In this document: piece by piece, positions 18,518-26,564 of the stretch
Numbering within the stretch: position 1 is the stretch's first letter
Layout of the letters: each line of letters begins with the position of its first letter
Source of the DNA: Eubacteriales bacterium
GTDB lineage: Bacteria; Bacillota; Clostridia; Lachnospirales; Lachnospiraceae
DNA: 64,000 bases
Assembly (NCBI GenBank): GCA_030536555.1
Contig: JAUNPU010000009.1
Span: 72,111-136,110 of the forward strand
Direction of reading: 5' to 3'
The notes under the pieces: generated by a model
Seen by the model: the letters and a program-made list of their open reading frames with translations, nothing else
Database searches by the model: none
What the model was told of the DNA's origin: nothing
Made by a program: the position numbers and the translations under genes

Positions 18518-18655
18518 GCTTGCCACTATATACGGTATTGCCATGATTAGTGAGTAGTAAAATACCATATCCTAGACTTATAACATATTAATTGGTATTG
18601 ACGGGAAAGTTCAAAAAGAGCTTGAAATTAGCATAGAGGCGGGAAAATTACGTGG
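18518..18655. other. AT-rich intergenic remainder before the DUF1703 gene
   Basis: There is no gene here. A weak inverted repeat of GGTATT (18534-18539) and AATACC (18561-18566) is visible, and GGTATTG recurs at about 18593. The composition is clearly more AT-rich than the flanking sugar operon, like the ATPase gene that follows, consistent with joint acquisition (inference). Confidence 0.5.
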
Positions 18656-18684
18656 TTGTAAGTTTGAAACCAATCGAATATAAT
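18656..18684 (+). promoter_or_regulatory. Candidate sigma-A promoter for the AAA/DUF1703 gene
   Basis: TTGTAA (18656-18661) and TATAAT (18679-18684) are spaced by 17 bases. The -10 is perfect. It lies about 50 bases before the proposed GTG start at 18736 and could also drive the hem gene that begins 5 bases after that gene. Confidence 0.6.
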
Positions 18685-18735
18685 AGAAAGTAATACATAG
18701 CACAACATGTGAATCGCTGGAAAGGATGTGAGTAC

Positions 18736-20385
18736 GTGACAGAGAAGAAAAGGCTGCCAATCGGGAATGATGATTTTGGCGAAATCCGGAGAAACGGTGC
18801 ATATTATGTTGATAAAAGTCTGATGATCAGGGATTTTTTAGAGTTTCATGATAAGGTAGCGCTGATTTCACGTCCCAGACGGTTTGGCAAGACGCTGAAT
18901 ATGACCATGATTCGGGAGTTTTTTGATATTACAAAGGACAGTCGGGGTATTTTTGAAGGCTTGAAGATCATGGATACAGAATATGCGGACCAGATCAATT
19001 CCAGACCGGTTATTTACTTTACATTCAAGGACTGTAAAGGGACTACGGCAGATGAGATGTTTTACATGATGAAGCGCCAGATCTATCAGGAGTATCTGAG
19101 ATATGAAAAGATATTCCGAAGCAGGGTGGACAGGGATTCTCTGGAAGGTCGAAGCTTTTATGGCATGATCGATATTTTGTGGGACAACCATTCTCATCAT
19201 GCATATTACTCCAGAGCACTGTGGCAGCTGATACAGTCTGTACGGGACTTTTATGAGATAGAGCCGATTCTTCTGATTGATGAGTACGATCAGCCGATTA
19301 TGAGCAGCTACGAGTTTGGATATCATGATCAGGTGGGAACATTTTTTTCGAATTTTTACGGCAGTGCCATGAAAGGAAATTCTGCTTTGAGTCAGGCACT
19401 TCTCAGCGGAGTCCAGCGTGTTGCGAAGGAAAGTATTTTTTCACAGTTTAACAATGCGCGGGTATACACGGTTCTTCATAAGCAGTATGCGCCATATTTT
19501 GGACTTACAGTTCAGGAGACAGAGCGGCTGCTGACTGATTATGGCAGGGAGCTGGACGAGCAGGTCAGAAAGAAATATGATGGCTATCTGTTTGGCGGAA
19601 TCGAGATGTACAATCCCTGGTCTGTGCTGAATTATGCGGATATGGGGGAACTGGATAACTACTGGGTGAATACCTCTTCCAATTACCTGGTCCGTAAGGC
19701 ACTGCAGGCGGCAGACAGGCGCTTCTGGGAGGATTTTGACCGATTGGTGACGGGGCAGGAGATTCCGGTGTGGCTGACGCTTGAGACTTCTTATGTAGAG
19801 CGTGACAGCAATTACAGCCTGTGGGGGCTTTTGGTGAATTCCGGTTATCTGACAGCCTGCAGGCGGATTGATGCCAATACGGCGCTGGTGAAGATTCCCA
19901 ATGACGAGGTGATGTCGGAGTTTCAGGTATTGATATCTGAAATATCGGGAGTCAATGGTCTTGACCTGCAGCAGATGCTTTCCTGCCTGCTGAAGAAAGA
20001 TATGGAGCGCTTTTTTGAGTTGTATCGGGATATTGTCATTTCCTGCACCAGTTATATGGATGCGAAAGAAAATGCGTATCATATGTTGTTCCTTGGAATG
20101 TGTATCACGCTTCGCGGAGCATACAAGGTGACCAGCAATATAGAAGCAGGATATGGAAGAAGTGATATTACGCTGGAAGCACTAAAGCCGGGAGGAACCA
20201 GCGTCATTGTGGAATTTAAGCAGGGAGAAGATATAGAACATCTGAAAAAAGAGGCATTGCAGCAGATTCTCGATAAGCGGTATTATACAGGGTTAAGCGG
20301 AGAGATTATCTGCGTGGGACTGGCGCATGATAAGAAGCGTTGTGAGATGGCTTATAAGATGATAAACTTAAGAACTCGAAGGTAA
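18736..20385 (+). CDS. AAA-ATPase-like protein with C-terminal PD-(D/E)XK nuclease-like domain (DUF1703)
   Basis: A 549-residue protein from GTG 18736, chosen because GGAAAGGA lies 8 bases upstream; an in-frame GTG at 18709 has no such site. The N-terminus reads LPIGNDDFGEIRRNG, then YYVDKSLMI, followed by a P-loop-like SRPRRFGKT and LIDEYDQPI (Walker B and sensor region). The C-terminus has GRSDITLEALKPGG and VIVEFKQGED, matching the nuclease-like D...ExK core. This family expands in gut anaerobes and is suspected of mobile-element or conflict roles, but no function is established. It is AT-rich compared with its neighbours and directly abuts hemC (5-base gap), suggesting insertion at that site. 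Confidence 0.88.
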   Translation: MTEKKRLPIGNDDFGEIRRNGAYYVDKSLMIRDFLEFHDKVALISRPRRFGKTLNMTMIREFFDITKDSRGIFEGLKIMDTEYADQINSRPVIYFTFKDCKGTTADEMFYMMKRQIYQEYLRYEKIFRSRVDRDSLEGRSFYGMIDILWDNHSHHAYYSRALWQLIQSVRDFYEIEPILLIDEYDQPIMSSYEFGYHDQVGTFFSNFYGSAMKGNSALSQALLSGVQRVAKESIFSQFNNARVYTVLHKQYAPYFGLTVQETERLLTDYGRELDEQVRKKYDGYLFGGIEMYNPWSVLNYADMGELDNYWVNTSSNYLVRKALQAADRRFWEDFDRLVTGQEIPVWLTLETSYVERDSNYSLWGLLVNSGYLTACRRIDANTALVKIPNDEVMSEFQVLISEISGVNGLDLQQMLSCLLKKDMERFFELYRDIVISCTSYMDAKENAYHMLFLGMCITLRGAYKVTSNIEAGYGRSDITLEALKPGGTSVIVEFKQGEDIEHLKKEALQQILDKRYYTGLSGEIICVGLAHDKKRCEMAYKMINLRTRR

Positions 20386-20390
20386 AGAAC

Positions 20391-22823
20391 ATGGTATTAC
20401 GGATAGGAACAAGAAAGAGCAGGCTTGCCATGGTGCAGACGGAGCTGGTGAGGGATATGATCCGGGAGCGGTTTCCGGAGGTGGAGATCGAGCTGGTGCC
20501 CATCAGCACCAGAGGGGACAAGCTCTTAGACCGCTCGCTGACCAGCTTTGGCGGGAAGGGCGTATTTACGAAGGAACTGGAGGAGGAGCTTCTGAAGGGG
20601 AAGATCGATCTTGCGGTGCACAGTGCGAAGGATATGCCGATGGAGTTCCCCAAGGGGCTGGCGCTGGGGGCGGTGCTTGAGAGGGCGGAACCGGCGGACG
20701 TGCTGGTGACCAGGACGGGCATTCCTGCCAGGGAGCTGCCGGCAGGCAGCGTGATCGGAACCAGCAGCCTGCGCCGGGAGATTCAGATCAGAGCGATGAA
20801 TCCGCAGGTCCGCGTGAAGCTTCTGCGGGGCAATGTGCAGACGCGGCTGCAGAAGCTGCTGGATGGCGAGTATGACGGAATCCTGCTGGCGGCGGCCGGG
20901 CTTCTTCGGCTGGGCATCGCTGATTCGGAGAAGTTCCATCTGGAGTATCTGGACAAGGAGATCTTCGTCCCGGCGGCGGGACAGGGAATCCTGGCACTGG
21001 AGATCCGGGAAGGGGAGTTAAGGGAAATCATGTCTGCGCTGCATTCCCCGGAAGGGGCGGCGGAGCTGGCGGCGGAGCGGGAGTATCTGACGATCCTTGG
21101 CGGAAGCTGCAACGCGCCCTGCGGCGCTTACTGCAGGGAAGAGGACGGGCAGCTGGTGATGACGGGAATGTACGCCCGGGACGGAGTGCATCCGAAGTAC
21201 CGGACGGAGCGGGTGGCGCTGGATGAGCGGGCTGTTTCCCCTTCCGGTCGGGCATATTACCGGATGATGATGGCGAAAGAGCTGGCAGAACGGATTGCGG
21301 TGAAGATTCGCTTCAAGACCGTATCTCTGGTTGGCGCAGGTCCGGGGGATGCTGGGCTGTTCACCGAAAAAGGGCTGGACTGTGTGCGCAGGGCGGACGT
21401 TATCGTGTATGACAATCTGATATCCGGCTCCATCTTAAATGAGGCAGGGCTGGATGCGAAGCTGATCTACGCAGGCAAGCGCTCCAGCAACCACCATATG
21501 ACCCAGGAGCAGATCAATGCTGTGCTGGTGGAGCAGGCGATGACAGGAAAGTACGTGGTGCGGCTCAAGGGCGGAGATCCGTATGTGTTTGGAAGAGGCG
21601 GGGAGGAAGCGCTGGAGCTTCAGAGGCACGGCATTCCTTTTGAAATCGTGCCGGGAGTCTCTTCCTGCTACAGTGTGCCCGCGTATGCAGGCATTCCGGT
21701 GACCCAAAGAAATCTCGCATCTTCCTTCCATGTGATTACCGGTCATGAGGGTGCGCATAAGGAGGCTGAGGTGCTGGACTACGGGACGCTGGCGAAGGAG
21801 GAGGGAACCCTGGTCTTTCTGATGGGCCTTAAGAATCTGGAGCGGATTGCAGAACAGCTGATGGCACACGGGAAAGCACCGGATACGCCGGCGGCTGTGA
21901 TTCAGCAGGGAACGACTGCCAGACAGCGAAGGGCGGTATCCACCCTGGAGCACATTGCGCAGGAGGCAAAGCGGTGCCGGATCCAGACCCCAGCCATTAC
22001 GGTAGTGGGAGCTGTGGCAGGGCTTTCAGCGGAGCTTGACTGGTTTGGACGGGGACCTCTCTTTGGAACACGTGTGCTGGTGACCGGAACCCGTTATATC
22101 GCAAAGGAGCTGGAGGAGGAGCTGCGCCCGCTGGGAGCAGAGACCGTCACCATCAGTCTGATCGAGAGCCGTCTGTTGTGGACGGAGGAGATCCGGCAGG
22201 CGCTGGAGCAGTTAGAGCGCTACCAGTGGATGGTATTTACCAGCAGCAACGGCGTGGATTTGTTCTTTGAGGTGATGAGGCGGGAGCATCAGGACCTGCG
22301 CAGGCTGATGCACATGAAGTTTGCAGCAATCGGCAGGAAGACGGCGGCGGCGCTTGCTCTGCATGGATTTTACTGTGATTTCGTGCCGGAGAGCTTTTCC
22401 GGAGCAGATCTGGCCAGAGAATGGATTCCCACACTGGATGAGAGCCAGCGGATTTTGATGTTCCGGGCAAAGGACGGGTCCGATGTGCTGCCGGAGAAGC
22501 TTAAGGAGGCGGGGATTCCATTTGCGTATATTCCGCTTTATGAGACCTGGGTGGATGAGCGGCGGCGGGAAGAGCTGAACCGGATCATCCGGGAGGTGGA
22601 CTATGTGACTCTTGCCAGCGGCTCGGCGGCGCGGGCATTTGGCAGAATGCTGGATTGCAGGGAAGGGCTGGAGGCAAAGGTGATCTCCATCGGACCTTCC
22701 ACCACGAAGGCGGCAGAGTCGGAAGGTCTCACCGTCTATGCAGATGCTGTAGAGTATACCGCAGCGGGAATTGCTGCTGTGATTCTGGCGGATGTGGAGG
22801 AAATGGTACATTTTAAGTATTGA
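20391..22823 (+). CDS. hemC: Trifunctional HemC-CobA-HemD fusion (porphobilinogen deaminase, uroporphyrinogen III methyltransferase, uroporphyrinogen III synthase)
   Basis: An 810-residue fusion. Residues 1-300 are hydroxymethylbilane synthase: LRIGTRKSRLAM, VHSAKDMP, GTSSLRRE, and Cys240 in GGSCNAPCG as dipyrromethane cofactor anchor. Residues about 310-550 are the SAM-dependent CobA/SUMT domain (VSLVGAGPGD, RLKGGDPYVFGRGGEE, VPGVSS). Residues about 560-805 are HemD (WMVFTSSNGVDLFFE; VTLASGSAARAF). Together they turn porphobilinogen into precorrin-2, feeding sirohaem or cobalamin. CobA-HemD fusions are common in clostridia; the three-way fusion is less so. The ribosome binding site (GAAGG) lies inside the end of the preceding ATPase gene. 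No hemA, hemB or precorrin-2 dehydrogenase gene is adjacent. Confidence 0.95.
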   Translation: MVLRIGTRKSRLAMVQTELVRDMIRERFPEVEIELVPISTRGDKLLDRSLTSFGGKGVFTKELEEELLKGKIDLAVHSAKDMPMEFPKGLALGAVLERAEPADVLVTRTGIPARELPAGSVIGTSSLRREIQIRAMNPQVRVKLLRGNVQTRLQKLLDGEYDGILLAAAGLLRLGIADSEKFHLEYLDKEIFVPAAGQGILALEIREGELREIMSALHSPEGAAELAAEREYLTILGGSCNAPCGAYCREEDGQLVMTGMYARDGVHPKYRTERVALDERAVSPSGRAYYRMMMAKELAERIAVKIRFKTVSLVGAGPGDAGLFTEKGLDCVRRADVIVYDNLISGSILNEAGLDAKLIYAGKRSSNHHMTQEQINAVLVEQAMTGKYVVRLKGGDPYVFGRGGEEALELQRHGIPFEIVPGVSSCYSVPAYAGIPVTQRNLASSFHVITGHEGAHKEAEVLDYGTLAKEEGTLVFLMGLKNLERIAEQLMAHGKAPDTPAAVIQQGTTARQRRAVSTLEHIAQEAKRCRIQTPAITVVGAVAGLSAELDWFGRGPLFGTRVLVTGTRYIAKELEEELRPLGAETVTISLIESRLLWTEEIRQALEQLERYQWMVFTSSNGVDLFFEVMRREHQDLRRLMHMKFAAIGRKTAAALALHGFYCDFVPESFSGADLAREWIPTLDESQRILMFRAKDGSDVLPEKLKEAGIPFAYIPLYETWVDERRREELNRIIREVDYVTLASGSAARAFGRMLDCREGLEAKVISIGPSTTKAAESEGLTVYADAVEYTAAGIAAVILADVEEMVHFKY

Positions 22824-22848
22824 CAGACGCATGGAATTAAAGTATTAT
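22820..22848 (+). promoter_or_regulatory. Sigma-A promoter for aspartokinase
   Basis: TTGACA (22820-22825) overlaps the stop codon of the hem fusion, and TATTAT (22843-22848) follows after 17 bases. The leader to ATG 22908 is only about 55 bases, too short for a lysine riboswitch. Confidence 0.75.
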
Positions 22849-22907
22849 TTTCGTTAAATCGGTCTTTTCGAGACTGGAAGTATCTACCATATGAGGAGAA
22901 TGCAGTC

Positions 22908-24227
22908 ATGAAAAAAGTAGTAAAATTTGGCGGAAGTTCCCTTGCCAGCGCCAAACAGTTCAAGAAAGTCGGAGATATTATCCGCGCTGACAAGACCAGA
23001 CGTTACGTGATCCCGTCTGCACCGGGCAAGCGCAACAGCAAAGATGAGAAGGTTACGGACATGCTTTATGCATGCTATGATGCGGCGTCCACAGGCGGCG
23101 GCTACAAGAAGATTCTGGAGAAGATCAGGGAGCGTTATCAGGAGATCATCGACGGACTGGATCTGAATCTGAATCTGGATCACGAGTTCGACCGGATTGA
23201 GGAGAACTTCGTGAACGGGGTTGGTCGTGATTACGCGGCTTCCCGCGGTGAGTATTTAAATGGTATCGTGATGGCGAACTATCTGGGATATGAGTTCATC
23301 GACGCGGCTGAGGTGGTATTTTTCGATGAGAACGGCAACTTCGAGGCTGAGATGACCAACCAGGAGCTTTCCGAGCGTCTGGAGCATGTGGAGCGTGCGG
23401 TGATCCCGGGCTTCTACGGTTCGAAGCATGACGGCTCCATCAAGACATTTTCCAGAGGCGGTTCTGATGTGACCGGCTCGATCGTGGCGAGAGCGATTCA
23501 CGCAGATCTCTATGAGAACTGGACCGACGTATCCGGTTTCCTGGTGGCAGATCCGCGTATCGTACAGGATCCGGAGGTCATCGAGACCATTACATATAAG
23601 GAGCTGCGTGAGCTGGCTTACATGGGCGCAAGCGTGCTCCATGAGGATGCGATCTTTCCGGTACGCAAGGAAGGCATTCCGATCAATATCCGCAACACCA
23701 ACAAGCCGGATGACAAAGGTACTCTGATTGTAGAAAGCACCTGCAGGAAACCGCGCTATACCATCACCGGTATCGCTGGCAAGAAAGGTTTCTGTGCGAT
23801 CAACATTGAGAAAGCAATGATGAACGCGGAGGTAGGGTTTGGGAGAAAGGTGCTTGGAGTGTTTGAGAAATACGGTATTTCTTTCGAACACATGCCTTCA
23901 GGGATTGACACCATGACCATCATGGTGCATCAGGATGAATTTGAGGAATATGAGCAGTCTGTGATTGCAGGCATCCACCGTGCCGTTGAGCCGGACAGCG
24001 TGGATCTGGAAGCAGATCTGGCACTGGTTGCCGTAGTGGGACGGGGCATGAAAGCCACCCGCGGTACCGCAGGCAGAATCTTCGCAGCGCTGGCACATGC
24101 ACGGATCAACGTCAAGATGATCGACCAGGGTTCCAGTGAGCTGAACATCATCATCGGTGTGAAGAACGCGGACTTTGAGGCGGCAATCAAGGCAATCTAC
24201 GATATTTTTATTACAGCAGAAATCTGA
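22908..24227 (+). CDS. lysC: Aspartate kinase
   Basis: A 439-residue kinase. The N-terminal amino-acid kinase domain has VKFGGSSLASA, VIPSAPGKR, a catalytic core near FSRGGSDVTGS and the ENWTDVSGFLVADPRI segment. Two C-terminal ACT domains (about residues 310-439, including GRKVLGVFEKYGISFEHMPS) allow feedback control. It phosphorylates aspartate as the first step to lysine, threonine and methionine. The KFGGSSLA and two-ACT layout match the clostridial monofunctional class. It stands alone with its own promoter and is followed by a terminator. Confidence 0.95.
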   Translation: MKKVVKFGGSSLASAKQFKKVGDIIRADKTRRYVIPSAPGKRNSKDEKVTDMLYACYDAASTGGGYKKILEKIRERYQEIIDGLDLNLNLDHEFDRIEENFVNGVGRDYAASRGEYLNGIVMANYLGYEFIDAAEVVFFDENGNFEAEMTNQELSERLEHVERAVIPGFYGSKHDGSIKTFSRGGSDVTGSIVARAIHADLYENWTDVSGFLVADPRIVQDPEVIETITYKELRELAYMGASVLHEDAIFPVRKEGIPINIRNTNKPDDKGTLIVESTCRKPRYTITGIAGKKGFCAINIEKAMMNAEVGFGRKVLGVFEKYGISFEHMPSGIDTMTIMVHQDEFEEYEQSVIAGIHRAVEPDSVDLEADLALVAVVGRGMKATRGTAGRIFAALAHARINVKMIDQGSSELNIIIGVKNADFEAAIKAIYDIFITAEI

Positions 24228-24256
24228 TTCGCTTTGCGGTGAATCGAATGAGACGA

Positions 24257-24285
24257 AGGGGCAGCCGGGAACGGTTGCCTCTTTC
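24257..24285 (+). terminator. Terminator after aspartokinase
   Basis: Arms AGGGGCAGCCG (24257-24267) and CGGTTGCCTCT (24272-24282) pair along 11 positions including G-U pairs. The loop is GGAA and a short T-rich tail follows. Confidence 0.75.
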
Positions 24286-24301
24286 TAAATGCGTTCATTT
24301 A

Positions 24302-24310
24302 TGGTATACT
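24302..24310 (+). promoter_or_regulatory. Extended -10 promoter for the M28-like lipoprotein
   Basis: TGGTATACT gives an extended -10 (TGn plus TATACT at 24305-24310). No good -35 is seen (TTTCTA at 24282). It lies about 30 bases before ATG 24342. Confidence 0.5.
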
Positions 24311-24341
24311 GACAGAATAGTGACGGATAAAGGAGAAGCTG

Positions 24342-26474
24342 ATGAAAATTACTTATGGCACTATGCTGGCGGCTGCGGCATGTATGGCAGCCGGTCTGGG
24401 GTTGACGGGATGCGCCGGACCTTCTACCCGGGTACTGCCGCGGGAAAGCAGTGGTGCTTATGAGACCCCGCTGGATGCGATTCCGGTGCTTGAGGAGGCG
24501 AATCCCTTCTATCTTCAGGAGGAACTGGGCATTCTGACAGCCTCCCAGCGGTCTTCTGGCAGCAGGGGAGAGAGCGATGCGGCCCGCTATATGCAGCAGC
24601 TTTTGAAGGATTACGGATATGAGGTGAGCCGGCAGAGGTTCCGGTACGGGGACCCGGAGGGGACCTTCGTCACAGGGACCAATGTGGAGGCTGTGCGCCG
24701 GGCTCCGTCGGAGGAGGCGGATATTCTGATTGTGAGTACCCACCACGATTCGGCGGCGGGGAGCCCGGGAGCCTGTGAGAGTGCGTCCGGCGTGGTGACC
24801 TGGCTGGAGACGGCAAGGCTGATATCCAGGCTGCCTACGGACACGGAGGTGCGGTTTGTCAGTGTTGCGGGCAGCGAGAGCGGCTGGATCGGAGCGCGCC
24901 ATTATGTGGATTCCCTGACGGCGAAGGAGCGGGCACGGGTCATCGGCTGTATCGAGATCGACGGTCTGGGGTATGTGTCGGAAGAACAGATCGTGCTGGG
25001 AACTCCGGACGGCAGGGCGACGATGCTGGGAGATATGGTGAAGGAGGCGGTCTGGGATGTGCTGGGAGAGACCTGGCAGTATGAGGTAAGGCAGCAGAAG
25101 AACTACCTTGCGTTTACCAGAGGCCAGATTCCCTCTGTCAATCTCGGTCAGGCCAGAGAGCCTTATGAGGCCGGAACGCCGCTGGATCAGCCCGGTACAG
25201 TGGACATTGAGCGGGTGGCGCAGGTAGTGAATGCGATGACACAGACAGTGTCTGAGATCATGAGCACGGATACGCCGTCGATGCTTGCAAAGTCCCGTTT
25301 TATGAATGATCTGCGGGATGACGCCTATGTGCGTGTGCGGGATGAAGCGCTGGGATTTGGAGATACTGTGAAGCAGACGGAACTGCATCTGGGAGTCAGC
25401 GGCAGAGAGCAGTCGGTGAATACGGACAGCTCAGGGCGGAAGCTTCAGTGCAGGGAATACCGGATGAAGTGGTTCGATGTGGACCAGCTGCTGCTGACGG
25501 ATTATTATTATGTGGACGGAAAGCTGGATACCATCAGCATTGACGGTGATGGGGCAGGTGTGGAATATGAGGAGATGAAAGGACGGCTGACTTCCTGGTA
25601 CGGGGAACCGGATTCTGAGAGCGAGGGACCGTCCGGCATCGAGTATGGCTGGAGGGACCCGGTTCACAGGGTGAAGGCAAGGCTGGTTCCTGAGTCAGAC
25701 AGCTACCAGGTGGAGCTGCAGGCCTATGAGCCGGAGCGGCAGGTGCTGGGAACCTTTGTATGGGATGCAGCGTCCGGATGCTACGGCGTGTCGGAAGAAC
25801 CGGAAGATCCGCTGACAATGCAGCGGATGAAGATTCTGCTGGACAAGGTCAATGATATCTATCCGGAGGAGAGCGCCGGAAAGATCGACCGGATTCTGGT
25901 CTGTACAGATGGAATCGGTGCTGTGGACGGCTATGTGGACCGGATTGGAGCGGATGACGAAGCGCTGTCGGAGGATGGCGGCAGTCACAGCCAGGAGGAT
26001 GAAGCCGGGGAGAATTCTCAGAGTTCTGAGGATACCGGGACGGCAGTCTGGGAGCTGGGGATCGATCTGGAGGATGTGCTGACAGCGGAGGGCAAATGGC
26101 GGGATGAGACCGCTGCGGACCGGCTTCTGGTGAGCCTGTACGGAGAGCTGCTGGAACGGGAGAACCCCGATGGAATCGCGGAAGAATATGTGCGGCAGTT
26201 CCCGTCGGGACCCGGTGAGGAGGCAGCCCGCGCGCAGACAGGCGTGCGCCCGGGAGAGGGTACGGATGCAGATTTGGGCCTGCCGGACTTTGCGGAAAGC
26301 TTTACCATGTTTGTGCTGGCGGGACAGCCGGAGGACCCCATGGGGGACTGGTCCCGGCGGGTGCAGTTTTTCTATGGATACAGGGACATGACAGCGTACC
26401 GGAAGCTGGTACGGAAGAATCTGCAGTTGCAGACGCTGTGGATGCAGGAGGAGTTCACGGCAGAAGAACCTTAA
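24342..26474 (+). CDS. M28 peptidase-like lipoprotein, active site apparently degenerate
   Basis: A 710-residue lipoprotein with the lipobox LTGC near residue 24, so anchored outside the membrane. Residues about 65-310 resemble M28 aminopeptidases: STHHDSAAGSPGACESASG (His134, Asp136), VRFVSVAGSESGWIGARHYV and EIDGLGY. Three canonical positions differ. The usual Asp of 'DDASG' is Glu146, the first Glu of the catalytic 'EE' pair is Ser178 (only Glu179 remains), and the late 'YHTPxD' histidine is not seen. The remaining ~400 residues are unfamiliar, with an acidic Ser/Asp/Glu-rich linker near residue 545. It could be an altered peptidase or a binding protein. Confidence 0.75.
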   Translation: MKITYGTMLAAAACMAAGLGLTGCAGPSTRVLPRESSGAYETPLDAIPVLEEANPFYLQEELGILTASQRSSGSRGESDAARYMQQLLKDYGYEVSRQRFRYGDPEGTFVTGTNVEAVRRAPSEEADILIVSTHHDSAAGSPGACESASGVVTWLETARLISRLPTDTEVRFVSVAGSESGWIGARHYVDSLTAKERARVIGCIEIDGLGYVSEEQIVLGTPDGRATMLGDMVKEAVWDVLGETWQYEVRQQKNYLAFTRGQIPSVNLGQAREPYEAGTPLDQPGTVDIERVAQVVNAMTQTVSEIMSTDTPSMLAKSRFMNDLRDDAYVRVRDEALGFGDTVKQTELHLGVSGREQSVNTDSSGRKLQCREYRMKWFDVDQLLLTDYYYVDGKLDTISIDGDGAGVEYEEMKGRLTSWYGEPDSESEGPSGIEYGWRDPVHRVKARLVPESDSYQVELQAYEPERQVLGTFVWDAASGCYGVSEEPEDPLTMQRMKILLDKVNDIYPEESAGKIDRILVCTDGIGAVDGYVDRIGADDEALSEDGGSHSQEDEAGENSQSSEDTGTAVWELGIDLEDVLTAEGKWRDETAADRLLVSLYGELLERENPDGIAEEYVRQFPSGPGEEAARAQTGVRPGEGTDADLGLPDFAESFTMFVLAGQPEDPMGDWSRRVQFFYGYRDMTAYRKLVRKNLQLQTLWMQEEFTAEEP

Positions 26475-26564
26475 TATGTATGGAGTTACCAGAAGGCAGG
26501 GGCCGGAGCAGCCCGGGAAGAGGCTGCAGGGCAGGATGCCGTGTGGGGATAAGGAGGAGGCAAT

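Noticed and set aside
22824..22907. Lysine riboswitch before aspartokinase
   Set aside because: The leader is only about 55-60 bases and no riboswitch core is seen.
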